Source: Enoplolaimus lenunculus (lineage: Eukaryota > Nematoda > Enoplea > Enoplida > Thoracostomopsidae). Taken from it: a DNA stretch of 64,000 bases. The stretch spans positions 1 through 64,000 of the forward strand of contig JASANG010002174.1 in assembly GCA_030248215.1 (NCBI GenBank). The letters run 5' to 3'. Each line of letters starts with the position of its first letter. Position 1 is the first letter of the stretch. The notes under the pieces were generated by a model, which did no database searches, was not told the DNA's origin, and was given only the letters and a program-made list of their open reading frames with translations. Below are positions 1 to 11,818 of this stretch, one piece after another. A program made the translations under genes and the position numbers.

Positions 1-366
1 CCCCCTGTTATTCGGTTACGGACTGTTATTTATTTTTATCCCGTCCTTCGCCACAATTCGTTACACATATATCCGGTATTGTTACTAACCCTTGAATTTA
101 ATGTTTATTTGCCTTGTATCAAAGCTTTAGCCATAATGCAAGGTTATTATTAGGAACGTATTTTGAAAACTTAAGTATATACGCTTCAAAGTTTTGAACT
201 CACCTTTATTTGGTTCTGGAGTCATTTATGCGCTACAAATAATTGACATTTATGGACTTTAATTAGGGTTTAGGGACTTTATGCGCTTACGAACTCTTAT
301 TCGGGATACAGACTCCAATTGACTGGGACTCAAAATAGGTACCCCCTCTTATTCAGGTCACTGCAG
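1..366. mobile_element. TA-flanked MITE (family T), left end cut by window edge
   Basis: This is the right-hand part of a roughly 400-450 bp non-autonomous element seen four more times in the window (15208, about 20440, 48688, 55624). Shared landmarks are the phrase around 'cggttacggactgttattta', a stretch of 'gactctaattaggg' type repeats, and the terminus ending TTCAGGTCACTGCAG followed by TA. Complete copies begin CTGTAGTGACCCGAATAA and end in its reverse complement, flanked by TA. No protein is encoded; the 71-73 codon frames here are chance. Confidence 0.75.
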
Positions 367-1372
367 TACTGGCAAAATAAATACCGTTTTTAGAATTGTA
401 TCTTTTATGCTCATATCAATCTGCTTGAGGGTCAGGGTACTTCCTTTAGAGCAACAAGTTAAAACAAGTGCTTAAGAAACGAAAATTGAGGTTCGGAAAC
501 TAAAAAACACAAAATCCAGTTTCAGATATCCGAAATACAAAATTTCATTTCGGATATCCGGATATATACGGATATCCAGATATCCGGATAAATATCCGTA
601 AGTACTGAGTAACTGTTCACAATTTACCAATTTTATTTTAAGAACCAATATTTTCGTTGGTTTTTCTGCTGCTGCTCCCCCCACCAATGGACATTTTTGT
701 TATATGCTACTGTGGGGGAAATATAATATCGCATATGCGTTGTTATTGTAGAAATGTAGGGAATGCCTCGATTTTGAAAAAATAAACTACCCTCTGTACA
801 GCGATTATCGCATGATATAGTTGAAATTTTAAAATATACCGCACATATGAACATTGTTATGTGATATCATGATTAGGGACCGTAACTTTGTATAGTCGAA
901 TGATTTTCATCTTGAAACTTTATACTTTAGCTCGTTGATTAGCGACGTACTGTGGCGGTTGCTACGATAGGCCTCGATGAATTTGAAAAAATAGTTATTT
1001 CCGATCAATGAACGGTATTTAACAGCTATCAGCAATTGAAGTGATCCAGAAACGAAAATCGGTTGAACTGCTTCCTGAGATTTGAAAGTCAAATTCATAA
1101 TTTGTCCTACCTGATGCTGTTTTATGGTTCGTTGAAACTAAACGCACAAATATAATGTACAAATTCTAATTCTAAATTTCATATTTCCATAAATTTTCAT
1201 TTGTGAGCACATCTAATTTAAGTCAAATCAAAAGGCTTTCGCCACGGAATGTAAGTCATTTGAAATTTCACAACGTGTTAAAAAAGTCAAGATACACAGT
1301 TTGTTATTTACACAACGCAACTTTTAGAATTTCATATGAAAGATGCCACTGTTTTATTGACAACCGTATAGG

Positions 1373-1800
1373 CCAGTAGCTAGCTCAGCTTGCTGACGGG
1401 GGGGCGAAAAACTTTTTTTGGAGGAGCATACAGGGGTTTCAATGAATTACAGACAAGTTTGTGTTTGAAAATTATCTTGCAGGTGTCAAAATTTCTGCCA
1501 AATTTAAAGGCATTCGTCACGGAATGTAGGTTTATTTGAAATTTCACAACGACAAGACAGGGTTTATTATTTACGCAATGCAACTTTTACAATTTAAAGA
1601 TGCGACTATTTTATTGACAACCGTATTGGCCCGTAGCTAGCTACATTGCTGGGTGGAGGGCTAAAAAATTTTCAGAAGGCATGTGAGTTTTCCATGACGC
1701 ACAAACAAGTTTGAAAATCTTCTGGCTGGAGCCAAAACTTCCAAGTGGGTTTGAAAATTTCTTAGCCCCCCTCGCAAGGTGAGCTGGTTACGGGCCTGAT
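1373..1800. repeat. Two copies of the 'GTAGCCAGCTCACCTTGC' dispersed repeat
   Basis: Two adjacent diverged copies (about 1373-1500 and 1626-1800) of a short repeat whose ends read roughly GGCCCGTAGCTAGCTCA and GGTGAGCTGGTTACGGGCC. Between them are G-rich and 'gaaaatt' stretches. Related copies lie at 6714, 14337, 17198, 27501 and 48390. The ends are inverted relative to each other, so it is probably a MITE. Outside these repeats, nothing recognisable was seen from 367 to 3276. Confidence 0.55.
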
Positions 1801-3284
1801 TCCATTCGCGACACAGCACACAGGCATACAAATAAAAACGAACAATTTGTGCAAGAAATGAAAAAAATGGCTGCTTATACTTGACAAAATTTAAACAACC
1901 AGGACAACAGTGATTATTTGTTATATCCAAATTTGATTTTTGAAAAAATTCAATTTTTTTAAGTTGTAGCGTACGGTGGTGGAAACGATATTTTCCTCTA
2001 AATTTTATATTTTCGCAAGTACAAACCGTACCTACATGTGGTGAAAGTACCCGAAATTCGCGTTTGAACACACGTTCGATTTGACGTCATAAAAATATTA
2101 AACCTTTAACTTCAACCAAAAAAACCCGCACCCAAATTTGCCCCTGGAACGCTGTTCTTCGCCTAAAATAAAATGTTTAAAGAATATCCAATCAGGTGTT
2201 CAAACGCCACTAAGCACAAATCATGGTATGAAAAACTAACTAAATTGTTTCGAACCAGTCTAAAATAGCCAAACATGTGCCAAACTAAACAAGCTATTAA
2301 CCTTTTCAAATATAAAAAGTGAGTCAAAACCACTTTCAAAAACTTTTATGCTGCATGCTTGGTACTTCTACATTTGTGGCGCTTAACGTAAACACACCGC
2401 CTAAAATTGAGCACAGCCCAGCTAAACATCGAGAAATTTACGAGTTGTCAAATAAAACGGCGTAGGTAAAGTCTCAGAATATTGCCTACTACGAGCCTAG
2501 TAGCAGTTTAAGCCATCAGGTAAACACGACTATTTCTGTGCGTGAGGCTGGATATGGTGGTGTTTGTGGTGTGTCATTGTGTACGAACACGTTTGTATCA
2601 TTCAGAATGGCAGAACGGGTTGTGTAAGGTGACACAGCAGAAATATTAATATTTAGACGCACGTAATGTTCTGTTTTACACGCTTGGGCTGAGAGTATGA
2701 GGAATTTTGAATTGTACTGCAGAGTAAATGTGAAAATTGCCTCAAAATAATTAGCTGAAATTTTCAATACTTTTACCATTTGGCTTTTGATTCACTAATT
2801 ATTATTCGAATGACATCCGTCGTAGTTCTGGTGGTAAGTGAAATCTAAATCTAAGTCAGAAAACAATTCTGTGAACAGAAATTCTGTTAATGGGGTAACG
2901 GTCACATTTAAACTACTTAAAAGACTAAGCCAAATCGATGACCACAATCACTTTTAGAGGCGGAGCTGTAATCTGCACATATTCGTTCCTTGAATATAAG
3001 CCTCAGCGCAAAGATAAGTCTAAAACTCTAAACCTGAACAAAAAATTAGTCTAAACACCAACCCTGTTGAGACACGAGACAAAAACACGCCGCTAACCGT
3101 AACACGGCCCAAATCATTAAACCACAAAATGAATTTGTGCGATATTCTATCAGAAGGCCACGGTAGCGTGCGCATGTTTAAACCGTGAAACTGTAACAGT
3201 TGATAGGTTTATCTCAAGCAGTAGCGGCCGCAGTTTCCTTGGAAACACATAAACGATCTGGGATCCAAATGATGTAAATAGTTC

Positions 3285-3466
3285 GGCCCATGTATAGAAC
3301 AGGGCCGGATCGTTTTCCGGAGGGCTATATAGGGTCAGTTTAAGCTTTAGACTAATTTGTTGCTGAGGCTTAGGCTTAGGAATAGGCTCATCCATACGCT
3401 TAGGCTTAGACTTAGGCTTAGGAATATGCTTATACTACTGTTCCGGCCCTGTTCTATACATGGGTC
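3285..3466. mobile_element. Telomere-hexamer MITE (family A), copy 1
   Basis: 182 bp element. The left end GGCCCATGTATAGAACAGGG is mirrored by the right end CCCTGTTCTATACATGGGTC. It is flanked by a perfect 8-bp duplication AATAGTTC (3277-3284 and 3467-3474). The interior holds TTAGGC-type hexamers (around 3364-3425). It has no coding capacity. Confidence 0.9.
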
Positions 3467-3840
3467 AATAGTTCTGTCTAAACCCGAAAAAGAAACAACC
3501 TAAAACGCTAGATTTTACACTGCAAAAACAGGCAAATATAAAATGAATATGTTGTTTTGGGTGCCATACAGGTTTTTTTTCAATCGCAATTTTCGCATCG
3601 AATTACTGAATATTGATTTTTAACAAGTTTGTTTCGTGACTGCACGCGTTTTATAAACGTTTGAAAAGCAAAAATTCACAGAACAATTACAAAATGATTT
3701 TTGGTGCTTAACATTGCACAGGTAATAAAATAAAACGTTCACAAAATCATGCGTACACAAGGTTACTTTTGAGGGTGTAGTATGTCGATGAACACTGAAG
3801 CCGAAAAGTTTCAGTGTCCATCACACTATCCCCATCACAA

Positions 3841-4397
3841 CTAGCGTAACGCATGATATTGTGGAAGTTGCATAAAATTGTTCATTATTTTGAACTTCAG
3901 CGTTTTCATGCTAAAAGGCAATGTGTATTCTAGGTGAATAGTTTCATAACATTTAGCAAAATAGCGTTTCATCGGCAGTTCTCCGAAATTTTCAATGTAA
4001 ATTTGAAACTTGGAAAACCTGTTTCTCACTCACATTTTAGCCCAGGATAAATTGGCCAGGTTAGTAAAAGTCGAACAACTGCACATTTTGTTAAAAAGCA
4101 ATTGTAATGCATGCAAACCCCTACTCCGTTCTCTACTGCCTTTGCTATGCCAGAAACATACCTCTTATGGGGCCAAAAGACTGCGTGGACATTTAACGCA
4201 TGAAGTTTAAATATGAAAGTGATTGACAACCTAATACTATCACCATAAGAATACCTGCGTGTCAAAAGAACTAAATTATTCATGAGAACGTGGTGATTTT
4301 CAGTATTTAGCATTTTATGACTGAGCTCATTCAAAGCACGTTTATGTTTAAAATCTTCAAGAACTTTGACGTCAAAATCCACAAATTGTTTCTGCAT
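3841..4397 (-). CDS. Tentative two-exon gene, product not recognised
   Basis: Minus-strand exons 4397-4255 and 4018-3841 join in phase through a 236 bp intron (donor CGCAG/GTATTC, acceptor AACAG/G), giving 106 residues that end at a TAG at 3841-3843. The first exon starts at an ATG with a stop codon directly upstream in frame, so it may really be an internal exon entered after ATGCAG at 4392. The protein is K/F/L-rich with no signal peptide or clear membrane segment. Seen: an open reading frame and matching phase. Against: the first frame also stays open through the proposed intron for about 76 codons, and no family is recognised. It could be the end of a gene whose earlier exons were missed, or chance. 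Confidence 0.35.
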
Positions 4398-5019
4398 TTA
4401 CTCCTCATTCTAAACAAACTTATGTACAGGGCAGTACGCATGGGCATCGGATACCTCTTCATATCGAAATATCTGGCAAATCTTACCGGTTGCTTATTTG
4501 GATATCTAGTGCACCTTTATTGTGCAGACTTTACTGCGCAAACAATTTTCGGCCACATAGTCGAAATAAGTTCATCTCATGCAACCCTTTTTTGCGGCGT
4601 TTCCGAAATGTTTGTCAAATGAATACAACTGTGCTGCGAATAGCATTATTCATTTCGCAGAGAAACAAAGCAGACTAACTTTATCTTTAGATGCGCAAAG
4701 AAAATGGAATTTTACATTGGCCATTGACGTTGGTTTTGTTCAGCTGACGTGATAGCTACCATCTGTATTTTTGAATCTGACACGTTTTAAACTATAAAAT
4801 ACTGGCGGAGGAACGGAATTTGGACACCCCTAGATTTAGCAAAAGTTTCCGATCCTATAGATTTCGACGAGCTGAATTCAGTAGTCTCACTTTTATGGCT
4901 GCATGACCAGCGGTTCAAAGGTTATGGCCCTCGAAATTATAGTGCAAACACGCATATAATGGAAGAGAAAATATCTATAATTTTCATGTTCGTAATTTAG
5001 GCCCATGTATAGAACAGGG

Positions 5020-5290
5020 GCTTCCAGTTTTCCAGGGTGGAAAACTTATGACCAGGAGTTCAACGCAGCCACTCCTGTATGACGGCCTGATTTTCCATTG
5101 GTTGGTAGGAAAAATCACAGGCATAGGTTTTGCCGGGGAAAAGTGGAAAATTTAAACGCCTAGATTTTCCCTTGGTTGGTAGGGAAAAGCAGTAGTGTTG
5201 AGTTTGTTTGGAAAACTGGAAAAGTGGAAATTTTAAAAGCTTTAGGTTATTCCTGGGTTGATAGGGAAAATCTGAGTAATCTGGAATTTG
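5020..5290. repeat. Degenerate tandem repeat, ~65-75 bp units
   Basis: Diverged units contain GGTAGGGAAAA, GGAAAAGTGGAAAATTTAAACGCCTAG and similar phrases. The same unit type recurs at 33050-33660. The 123-codon minus-strand frame at 5060-5431 and the plus frame at 5176-5400 are by-products of this repeat and are not annotated. No gene is seen between 4398 and 6923. From 4398 to 6713, outside this repeat, nothing was identified. Confidence 0.6.
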
Positions 5291-6713
5291 TAATTTTGTT
5301 ACTGAAAATTCAAGCACAGCTGAAACAGTTTCTTCGGAATAGTATAGATCGACAGGGCGGAAGCATTCGTTTACCGGAGGGATTATTGACTGTTTTATAG
5401 ATATCCAAAAACGCAACCAAGAAAATAACAATCGAAGTGTTATTTTGTAGGAGTAAGAGTTGCTTCAGTGTCACTAAAATTTGAATTGTGAAAGTAGCGA
5501 GAAAAATTGGAAAAATTTGTATCTATCAATCAAATTTAGACACGGAAAATTACCTGCATTACTTGAGTTGCAGTGGCCATTAATGAATTGCAGTGGCCAT
5601 AGAGCTATTAGGGAATACTGACGGACTTCTATTACTGTTTTCATATTTCAATTGGTTATTCACTGTTTTGCGATAAATTCGTTTTAAGTTCAGACGCATT
5701 TCAGTTTTTTCTGAAATGAAATTTTGTCTCAATTTGGCGTTTCATGACGAACATCAGCAGTAACAATAGTATCGCGCTGGTTAACAGTACGCTTTGTCGA
5801 AAACAGCAAAAATTTCTATGTATTAAAGTTGTTTGCTCACTATTATAGTCATGTTCTGCTGATAAAGTATGGTCTGCAACTTTGTACTGAGCAGATAAGC
5901 TTTCTTTGAATGCGTTCAGTTTGTCTCGTAAATTTAGTTGAGTTTGAAATGTGAGTTAGAATTAGGAAATTTTCTGTTTTGCTGATTATTTTGCCGGTTA
6001 ATATTTCACATAAGTTAATTGACTGTACGCTGGCGTACATTCTTCCTTACTACCCATTTACACTTGTGAAAATATCCCGACTGATTGTAGTTTTTGTTCT
6101 TTTACCGGTGGGTTAGTCTTGCTTTGCGCACAGAAATATTGGTGTAGTCGAATGCTCAGCGCATTCAGTGGCCACAGTTTAACGGAAACAGTGTTCTGCA
6201 GCATTTTACAACAAGGGCGTACAGTCAGCAACCAATTGATTGAAGTCCCACACTGGTTCCAAGTAGGAAAAAGTAAGGTCGGTTTTATTTTTATAATGCT
6301 CTTACTTCAACTCTACCATTGCGCCACGTAGACCACCTCTCTAACCGTTATTGTCCACTATTTGTTGACGCGTATGCTGCTGACAAGCATATACAATACA
6401 TTGCAATATGGCTCAGCATTTGCACTCAATGGACGAGCATGTGTCACACGAGGCCCCATGATTTAGCAAAGTTCTCCCATCTGTCATTACCTTAGGCACA
6501 CAAGTTAGCCACTGTATTGTTCAAGTGCATGCAGCTGAAGACTGCAGTTTCGAAATTTTATGTTTACCTTAAATTCGCAAAAAAAATATGTTTTGTGCTT
6601 TTATTTTATTGTTGGGAAATTAAAGAAAAACAAAATCAGAAACATATTTTTAACATTGTATGCAGTAGCAGTAGGTTTTCGCTTGCCATACACACTGTAC
6701 ACGAAAAGTAGTC

Positions 6714-6885
6714 AGTGCCCGTAGCCAGCTCACCTTGCTTTCCAAGCGCTAAAAAATTTTATTAGCGGCATACAAGCGTATTCAGTGACTTACAAGCTAG
6801 GTTGAATATTTTGTAGAGGGGTGACAAGCTTCTTCCAGGGAGGGGACTGAGACCCTTGGTGCCCCTCTATGGCTACGGGCGTGAC
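6714..6885. repeat. 'GTAGCCAGCTCACCTTGC' dispersed repeat copy
   Basis: Starts GCCCGTAGCCAGCTCACCTTGC and ends GGCTACGGGCGTG, i.e. inverted ends. The interior resembles the copies at 1626 and 14337. It lies just past the stop codon of the cysteine-rich gene. Confidence 0.55.
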
Positions 6886-6923
6886 GGTGGTGATCTAGAG
6901 TATAGTTTTGCTAATGTAAACGA

Positions 6924-9900
6924 TCATTCGTGACAGTCACTCCAAATTTCTTCACAGCTGGACAGCAAATCGATCATATCGTCTTTATTGAAGCACCTGA
7001 AATTAAATCAGCACCGAAAATATTTAATCAACACAATGTTCGTATTTAAAATAGAACCGACGTTTGACTGCTTCTACGGAAGTTAAACTGACACGTCCGC
7101 TCATTTATTATTAATAAAAAACTGCGCTGAAATCAAACTTTAATCCTATGACAGAAACGAATTTGACTCATGGCCAATCAAAATTAATTGGACTCTTGTA
7201 GTATAAGGTGCTGAAATTTAAGCTTAATATCTTAGAGATTGTGCGCCGCTCAATACATGCTAGAAATTTTCGCTTGGTTACTCTATATTATTTTTTAAAA
7301 TACATCCATGTGTGATTTTTTTCAAAACACTACACGACGGTTCTAAAATTAGCCTCAAAATAGATGGCAATGTTTATTTTATAAACTAATCTCTAGATGA
7401 CCAGTTTACTCCATGACCGTAACCAGTATTTCGCTAAAGACGGGCACATTCTAAAAGTTTGAAAGGACATTGTTTTTGTGTTCCAAAATGATACATTGTC
7501 TAAAAAAACTTGTACAAAAATTCCAAAGAGGATTGACACCTGAAACCCGCATAGTGACACCTGAAACCCGCATGGTTACGCCGGCCAATGTATAGAACAG
7601 GGCTGAAACAGTAGTGTAAGCATATTTCTACGCCTAAGCCTAAGCCTAAACAAAAAAAATTAGTCTAAGGCTTAAGATTACTCTTTTCAATCCTGCCGGA
7701 AAACATTCTGGTCCTGTTCCATACATGGGCCGTTACACCCATGGATTACCCTTCGTCATGAGCACATTGAGAGGAAGCTTTGTAATATTCAAAGAAGTTT
7801 GAAAATTCGCCTTCGAAAGCTTCGCGGTCACTGTCTTCCAACGGTTCTCTGAAACAGAAGTCAATACATTTCATTGTAGACAAAAATTTGGCACATTGTA
7901 ATTGTCACTACTTGCATAATCTATAACGTGTTTTCCTCAATGAATGTCATATATATTTTTTCACGTTCAGTGAAATGGGCAAGGAATACAGATAATTTCG
8001 GTTCACTGAAACGATACAGCTATAGATAGCATAAACAAACATTACAGTTGACTCCTTTGTTAACTCTTTCCTGTAACAATATTTTCCATTTCTTCAGACA
8101 CCTACCTATATTTCCAGATGTGTGATTTGATTGCCGGTCTGTATTAACTGTTTTACAAAGTGCATTGTGTATTATTTCTTGTGGTGTGCAATTAGTTGCT
8201 CATTGTACAATCTTTGCGTAAAACCGTTAATCCCGGAAATTCATCTTCAGCAATTGCTGTGGCCATTAACTATATCAAATTTTACTGTTGCAAGAAATTT
8301 GGTTTTATAATTTTATAACGACCTATTGAATGTTAGAATCTTTTTATTTTTAAAAATGGGTAGCAAAATTGTTTCAAACTATTTTCATTTCAAATTTAAT
8401 AATGATACGAACCGTTCATTTAATATGAGTTTGTAGCGTAGAAAGTGAAATAGTAAAATCATGGGCTTAGAAATTGTGTGCCGCTCGGACTGCCATTAAT
8501 AAAAAGGCCAATGTTAATTTAAGGGTCGTAACAGTAGATTAAGCGTATTCCTAAGCCTAAGCCTAACCGTTGCAAAAATGTGTTTCGAAGCCTAAGCCTT
8601 AGCCTAAGCCTAAGCAAAAATGTAATCTAGAATCTAAATCTACTCTTTTATGGACCTACCAGAAACCTGGCCCGTCCTAAAAGTAACATGGGCCAATAAA
8701 AATATAACATTTGATCAGTCGGTAGAATACAAGAAAAGGCCAATTGAAAACCCCGAAAATTTCAAGGACTGTTTATTAATGTACAGGAGTCAACCTTGTT
8801 GGGGCAGTTTGCAAAATATGCCTAACCGACTACTTTGTAATAAGTCATTATTTGAATGGTTAGAGTAGAGTGCAAAATAATCCGGAGAAATAGACTCCAG
8901 GGCCGTAGAGGATTGATTGTGCAATCGGAATCGGAATCGAAATTTGCTCACTTCATTCACAAAGACGTCAAACTCTCAATTATCTCTATGCAAAACACAA
9001 TAATTAGCGATTTCGATATAGTTGGTTCAGATTAGATGCTACCTGACAAACACATATTACTCGAAATTTCATGCCCCGTAATAATAGCAGGTGATTTTAG
9101 TTTCCCGTGGATATACCGGATGACTGTCAAACGGCTTAAACGCCAATTGCTTGAATAAATTGTTACGCCTCTTAAAGTAACGCCGGCCAAAAACTTTATG
9201 GAAATAATCTTCTAACAAGTTTTACCCGAAATGGTGCGTTTTCCAACACGACACAACAACGTAATCGGTGTTGTATTAACCACGATGAAGCCTTTAAGCT
9301 TACTCTATTGCAGTCGCGCAGGAAATCGTTCCGCCCCTTATCTTTACATGGGTCGTTGTTTTTAGCGTGAAATGTTGCATTTCAAGCCTTTTCCAACATC
9401 CTAGCATTCGTAGATAAGCAACAAACATATGCAAGAAAAAAATCATTGTAAAATCGGCCCATGTTACTTTAAGTGGCGTCCAGGTTTCTGATGGGTCTAT
9501 AAAAGAGTAGGTTCCGATCCTAGATTACATTTTTTGCTTGGCTTAGGCTTAGGCTTAGGAACTCATTTTTGCAACGCTTAGGCTTTATAGGCTTAGGAAT
9601 ACGCTTAATTTACAGTTACGCCCCTTAAAGTAACATTGGCCGACAACATTTGCAAGACATCACATCCAAGCCACCGCGTCTAAGTGTCAATACTTAGCGT
9701 TTAGTCATTGACATTTTGTCCAGACTAACGTGAACGTAGTTGGATCGTATTCGTTATTGACGCATTCAGTATGTCGTCGACTAATTTCGTCGTAGTTAAC
9801 GCATGTATGATCCAGAGATTCGCCATACATAGCTTCCCATTCTTGAGTTTGACAGTCGAGTAACTTTTCGGCACACGTTTGCTCTTCAGAGCCGTCCTGG

Positions 9901-10825
9901 TTTAAATAAAGTTTGACAACGTTTCCCATTTACAGGCATCGCCTTGTCGCTGTAAAGCCTAATTGCATTGATTTCTAAGCGCGGTCCGTCCATTAATTAC
10001 TTGGTCTGGTTTACATCACGGTTTTATGAGCTTTTTAAATGATGGACGTCGGGCTTTTGGAAACAAAATGGCATAGCAGATATTTTGAGGTACATTGTTT
10101 ACTTTTTTTATCGTGTTTATGTTTATTAACAATTTGAGGCATAGTTTGCAGTATTGTAATACATACGCTGGTGTAGCCACCTGTGGGAGGTCCTTGGCGA
10201 CCACAGCACTACCATATAACAATTTTGGCCTCTGTATAGAAAAGTTAGGGCTTTTCTGTTATTCCGCCCGCCGGCGTTTGTCCAAAAATGCTTCGATTTC
10301 AAATTTTTTTCAGTATTCAAGATTATTGTGACTTTTCTAGATTATTTGACACGCAAATTTTAATTTTTGAGAAACTCCATTTCTTAAGGTGCCAAGGCCC
10401 CCGTTGAAACCCAAAAAAAATTTGTCAAAAAGTTAGATAAGTTTGACGATAACCCGGTAACCAATCATCGTCTGCTTGCGGAAAGTTTAACACCATTTGA
10501 TTCAGCTCTGCAAGCTGCGTTGAACTGCAAATAGTATATCTAACGTTTTGACAAAAAATTTATCCTGGTCCCAAGGGGGGCCTTGGTATATACCATAAAA
10601 ATTGAGTGGAACAATCAGAAGACACGTCATGAGAAGCTTAAAATGCAAAAAAATCAATTAATCAATCAAAACATTTCGGTTCAACCACAGTGCCGGAAAA
10701 TAACACGGTGCAAAATTTGAAACTATGTTAATTTGTGTTATGTGAGTTTCAAAACTACGTGTTACCTGGCACAATGCAGGAACTGCTGTTCCAGCTAATA
10801 CGATGATAACAACGGCTATCTTCAT
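6924..10825 (-). CDS. Small secreted eight-cysteine protein, 4 exons, 132 aa
   Basis: Exons (minus): 10825-10766, 9896-9730, 7848-7750, 6996-6924. All junctions keep phase. Acceptors are ACCAG, TTTCAG and TTTCAG; donors are CAG/GTAACA, AC/GTTAGT and GG/GTAATC. Exon 1 encodes exactly a signal peptide (MKIAVVIIVLAGTAVPALCQ). The mature part is acidic with eight cysteines spaced C-x6-C-x16-C-x12-C-x38-C-x5-C-x12-C-x6-C, which reads nearly as a mirror image and suggests two halves and four disulfides. There is no propeptide, repeat or membrane segment. It should be secreted. The pattern recalls nematode-restricted secreted families such as DUF19/T20D4.11-like, but I cannot confirm this. Three telomere-hexamer MITEs lie in its introns. 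The start choice is secure because the leader fits; TGA at 6924-6926 ends it. Confidence 0.8.
7583..7731. mobile_element. Telomere-hexamer MITE (family A), copy 2
   Basis: 149 bp, in the intron between exons 3 and 4 of the cysteine-rich gene's region (just downstream of exon 3). Ends are GGCCAATGTATAGAACAGGG and CCTGTTCCATACATGGGCC. The flanking duplication is GTTACGCC/GTTACACC (one mismatch). The interior has CCTAAGCCTAAGCC. Confidence 0.88.
8506..8694. mobile_element. Telomere-hexamer MITE (family A), copy 3
   Basis: 189 bp in the intron between exons 2 and 3 of the cysteine-rich gene. It has the second terminus type (GGCCAATGTTAATTTAAGGG ... CCTAAAAGTAACATGGGCC). The 8-bp duplication AATAAAAA is perfect (8498-8505, 8695-8702). 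The interior has several GCCTAA hexamers. A 72-codon plus frame starting in its right end is chance. Confidence 0.9.
9160..9356. mobile_element. Decayed family A MITE remnants
   Basis: Contains a right-end fragment of the GTTACTTTAAG terminus type (CCTCTTAAAGTAACGCCGGCC near 9171-9187) followed by a stretch ending CGTTCCGCCCCTTATCTTTACATGGG. These are two pieces of different subfamilies. No intact duplication is visible. Confidence 0.5.
9456..9641. mobile_element. Telomere-hexamer MITE (family A), copy 4
   Basis: 186 bp, opposite orientation to copy 3. It runs from GGCCCATGTTACTTTAAGTGG to CCCCTTAAAGTAACATTGGCC with GCTTAGGCTTAGGC inside. I see no clear target duplication. It lies about 90 bp downstream of the exon 2 donor of the cysteine-rich gene. 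Confidence 0.82.
10247..10610. repeat. Foldback-type repeat related to 29291-29863
   Basis: Shares CCGGCGTTTGTCC, GGAAAGTTTAACACCATTTGATTCAGCTCTGCAAGCTGCG and similar phrases (shortened here to landmarks) with the large foldback at 29291. It carries inverted 'ggtgccaaggcccccgttg' / 'ggggggccttgg' arms. It lies in intron 1 of the cysteine-rich gene. Confidence 0.55.
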
Positions 10826-11077
10826 GATTCAATTTGCAGTACAGACGCGGGTTTTGTTTAATAAAATAAGTTTATGAAAGTAATAATCGCTGAAAATTAC
10901 TGAGTGACTTGTCGTGCTGTACAGCACAGTGATTGCATTTATGCAGCAACTATGCCACATATTGTCTTTCAGCATATTCATTTTAGGACTTAACCTAACT
11001 AAGTTGGCTGTGTAGAAAGCGAAATTATGCACACCATTTCGGAGACTTGCAGTGAACAATTTTAAGATAATTTTCAA

Positions 11078-11287
11078 GGTCAAGGTATAGAACAGTGCCG
11101 CAACAGTGTAGTATAAGTATATTTCTAAGCCTACGTCTGAGCCTATAAGCTTAACCTAAGCGTAAGAATGAGCTTACACTTAAGCTTTTGCCTAAGCTTC
11201 AGAATAAGCAAAAATTAATTCAAAGCTTAAGCTTTACTCTATTGCTGTCTTCCAAAAAACGTTCAGCCCCTTATCTTTCCATGGGCC
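11078..11287. mobile_element. Telomere-hexamer MITE (family A), copy 5
   Basis: 210 bp. The left terminus is somewhat mutated (GGTCAAGGTATAGAACAGTG) and the right is CCCTTATCTTTCCATGGGCC. The 8-bp duplication ATTTTCAA is perfect (11070-11077 and 11288-11295). The interior alternates CCTAAGC/GCTTAAG hexamer variants. It lies upstream of the cysteine-rich gene's start and upstream of the plus-strand candidate at 11414. Confidence 0.88.
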
Positions 11288-11413
11288 ATTTTCAATAGCA
11301 GCTCATTTAGACCGCAGTTTAGGCAATTTCCGTAGAGAAATTTTGCATATTCTTTAAAAATTTATTGCCTCGGTGCGTTTCGTTATAACTTTTGGTTCAG
11401 TTTTGAGACAAAA

Positions 11414-11818
11414 ATGTCCGAGATTTTGCAAGAAATAAGCGCAACACCAAAAGATTCAACAACACCTGACAGATATTTAGTAAAATTGGAAATTCAACAT
11501 CATTTTAACTACCTAATTTCGCCTAGCCTTCGGCTTCACTTCGAACTGCGGCTCCGGCAAATTTTGTTGACCTCCGGCTCCCTCCGATATTTTCACCTCC
11601 GGTTGTACCCTGGCATAAGACTAAGCCTAAGCATAGGCAAAAAAATTAGTCCCGAAGTCCCGCAGAAAAACTACCGCATGACTTTTACTTGGGCAAAGCT
11701 TTCTAAAACACTTCGACATTTGAAACCAGATCTATATACTTTATCGGACTGTGGCCGAGAGTTAGACTTTAATGTTTTGTCTCAAACAGTGATAGACATG
11801 TTAAAGTGCGTCAACTAA
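11414..11818 (+). CDS. Tentative two-exon small protein, plus strand
   Basis: Exon 11414-11479 (ATG, 22 codons, donor TTA/GTAAAA) and exon 11666-11818 (acceptor CCCGCAG, 50 codons plus TAA) join in phase 0 to give 72 residues. The start is MSEILQEISATPKDS and the second exon contains MTFTWAKLSKTLRHLKPD. The proposed intron is filled by a C+G-richer dispersed repeat ('ggctccgg...ttgtaccctgg') that happens to be open in frame, so an unspliced 134-residue reading is the alternative. The flanks outside the repeat have balanced, protein-like composition. It is divergent from the cysteine-rich gene 590 bp away. No family is recognised; coding status is uncertain. Confidence 0.35.
   Translation: MSEILQEISATPKDSTTPDRYLVKLEIQHHFNYLISPSLRLHFELRLRQILLTSGSLRYFHLRLYPGIRLSLSIGKKISPEVPQKNYRMTFTWAKLSKTLRHLKPDLYTLSDCGRELDFNVLSQTVIDMLKCVN

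Noticed and set aside
2516-2779. 87-codon minus-strand frame
   Set aside because: No leader, domain or splice-consistent neighbours.
5060-5431. 123-codon minus-strand frame
   Set aside because: It lies in a degenerate tandem repeat ('gggaaaagtggaaatttaaacgcctag' type) that recurs at 33050-33660.
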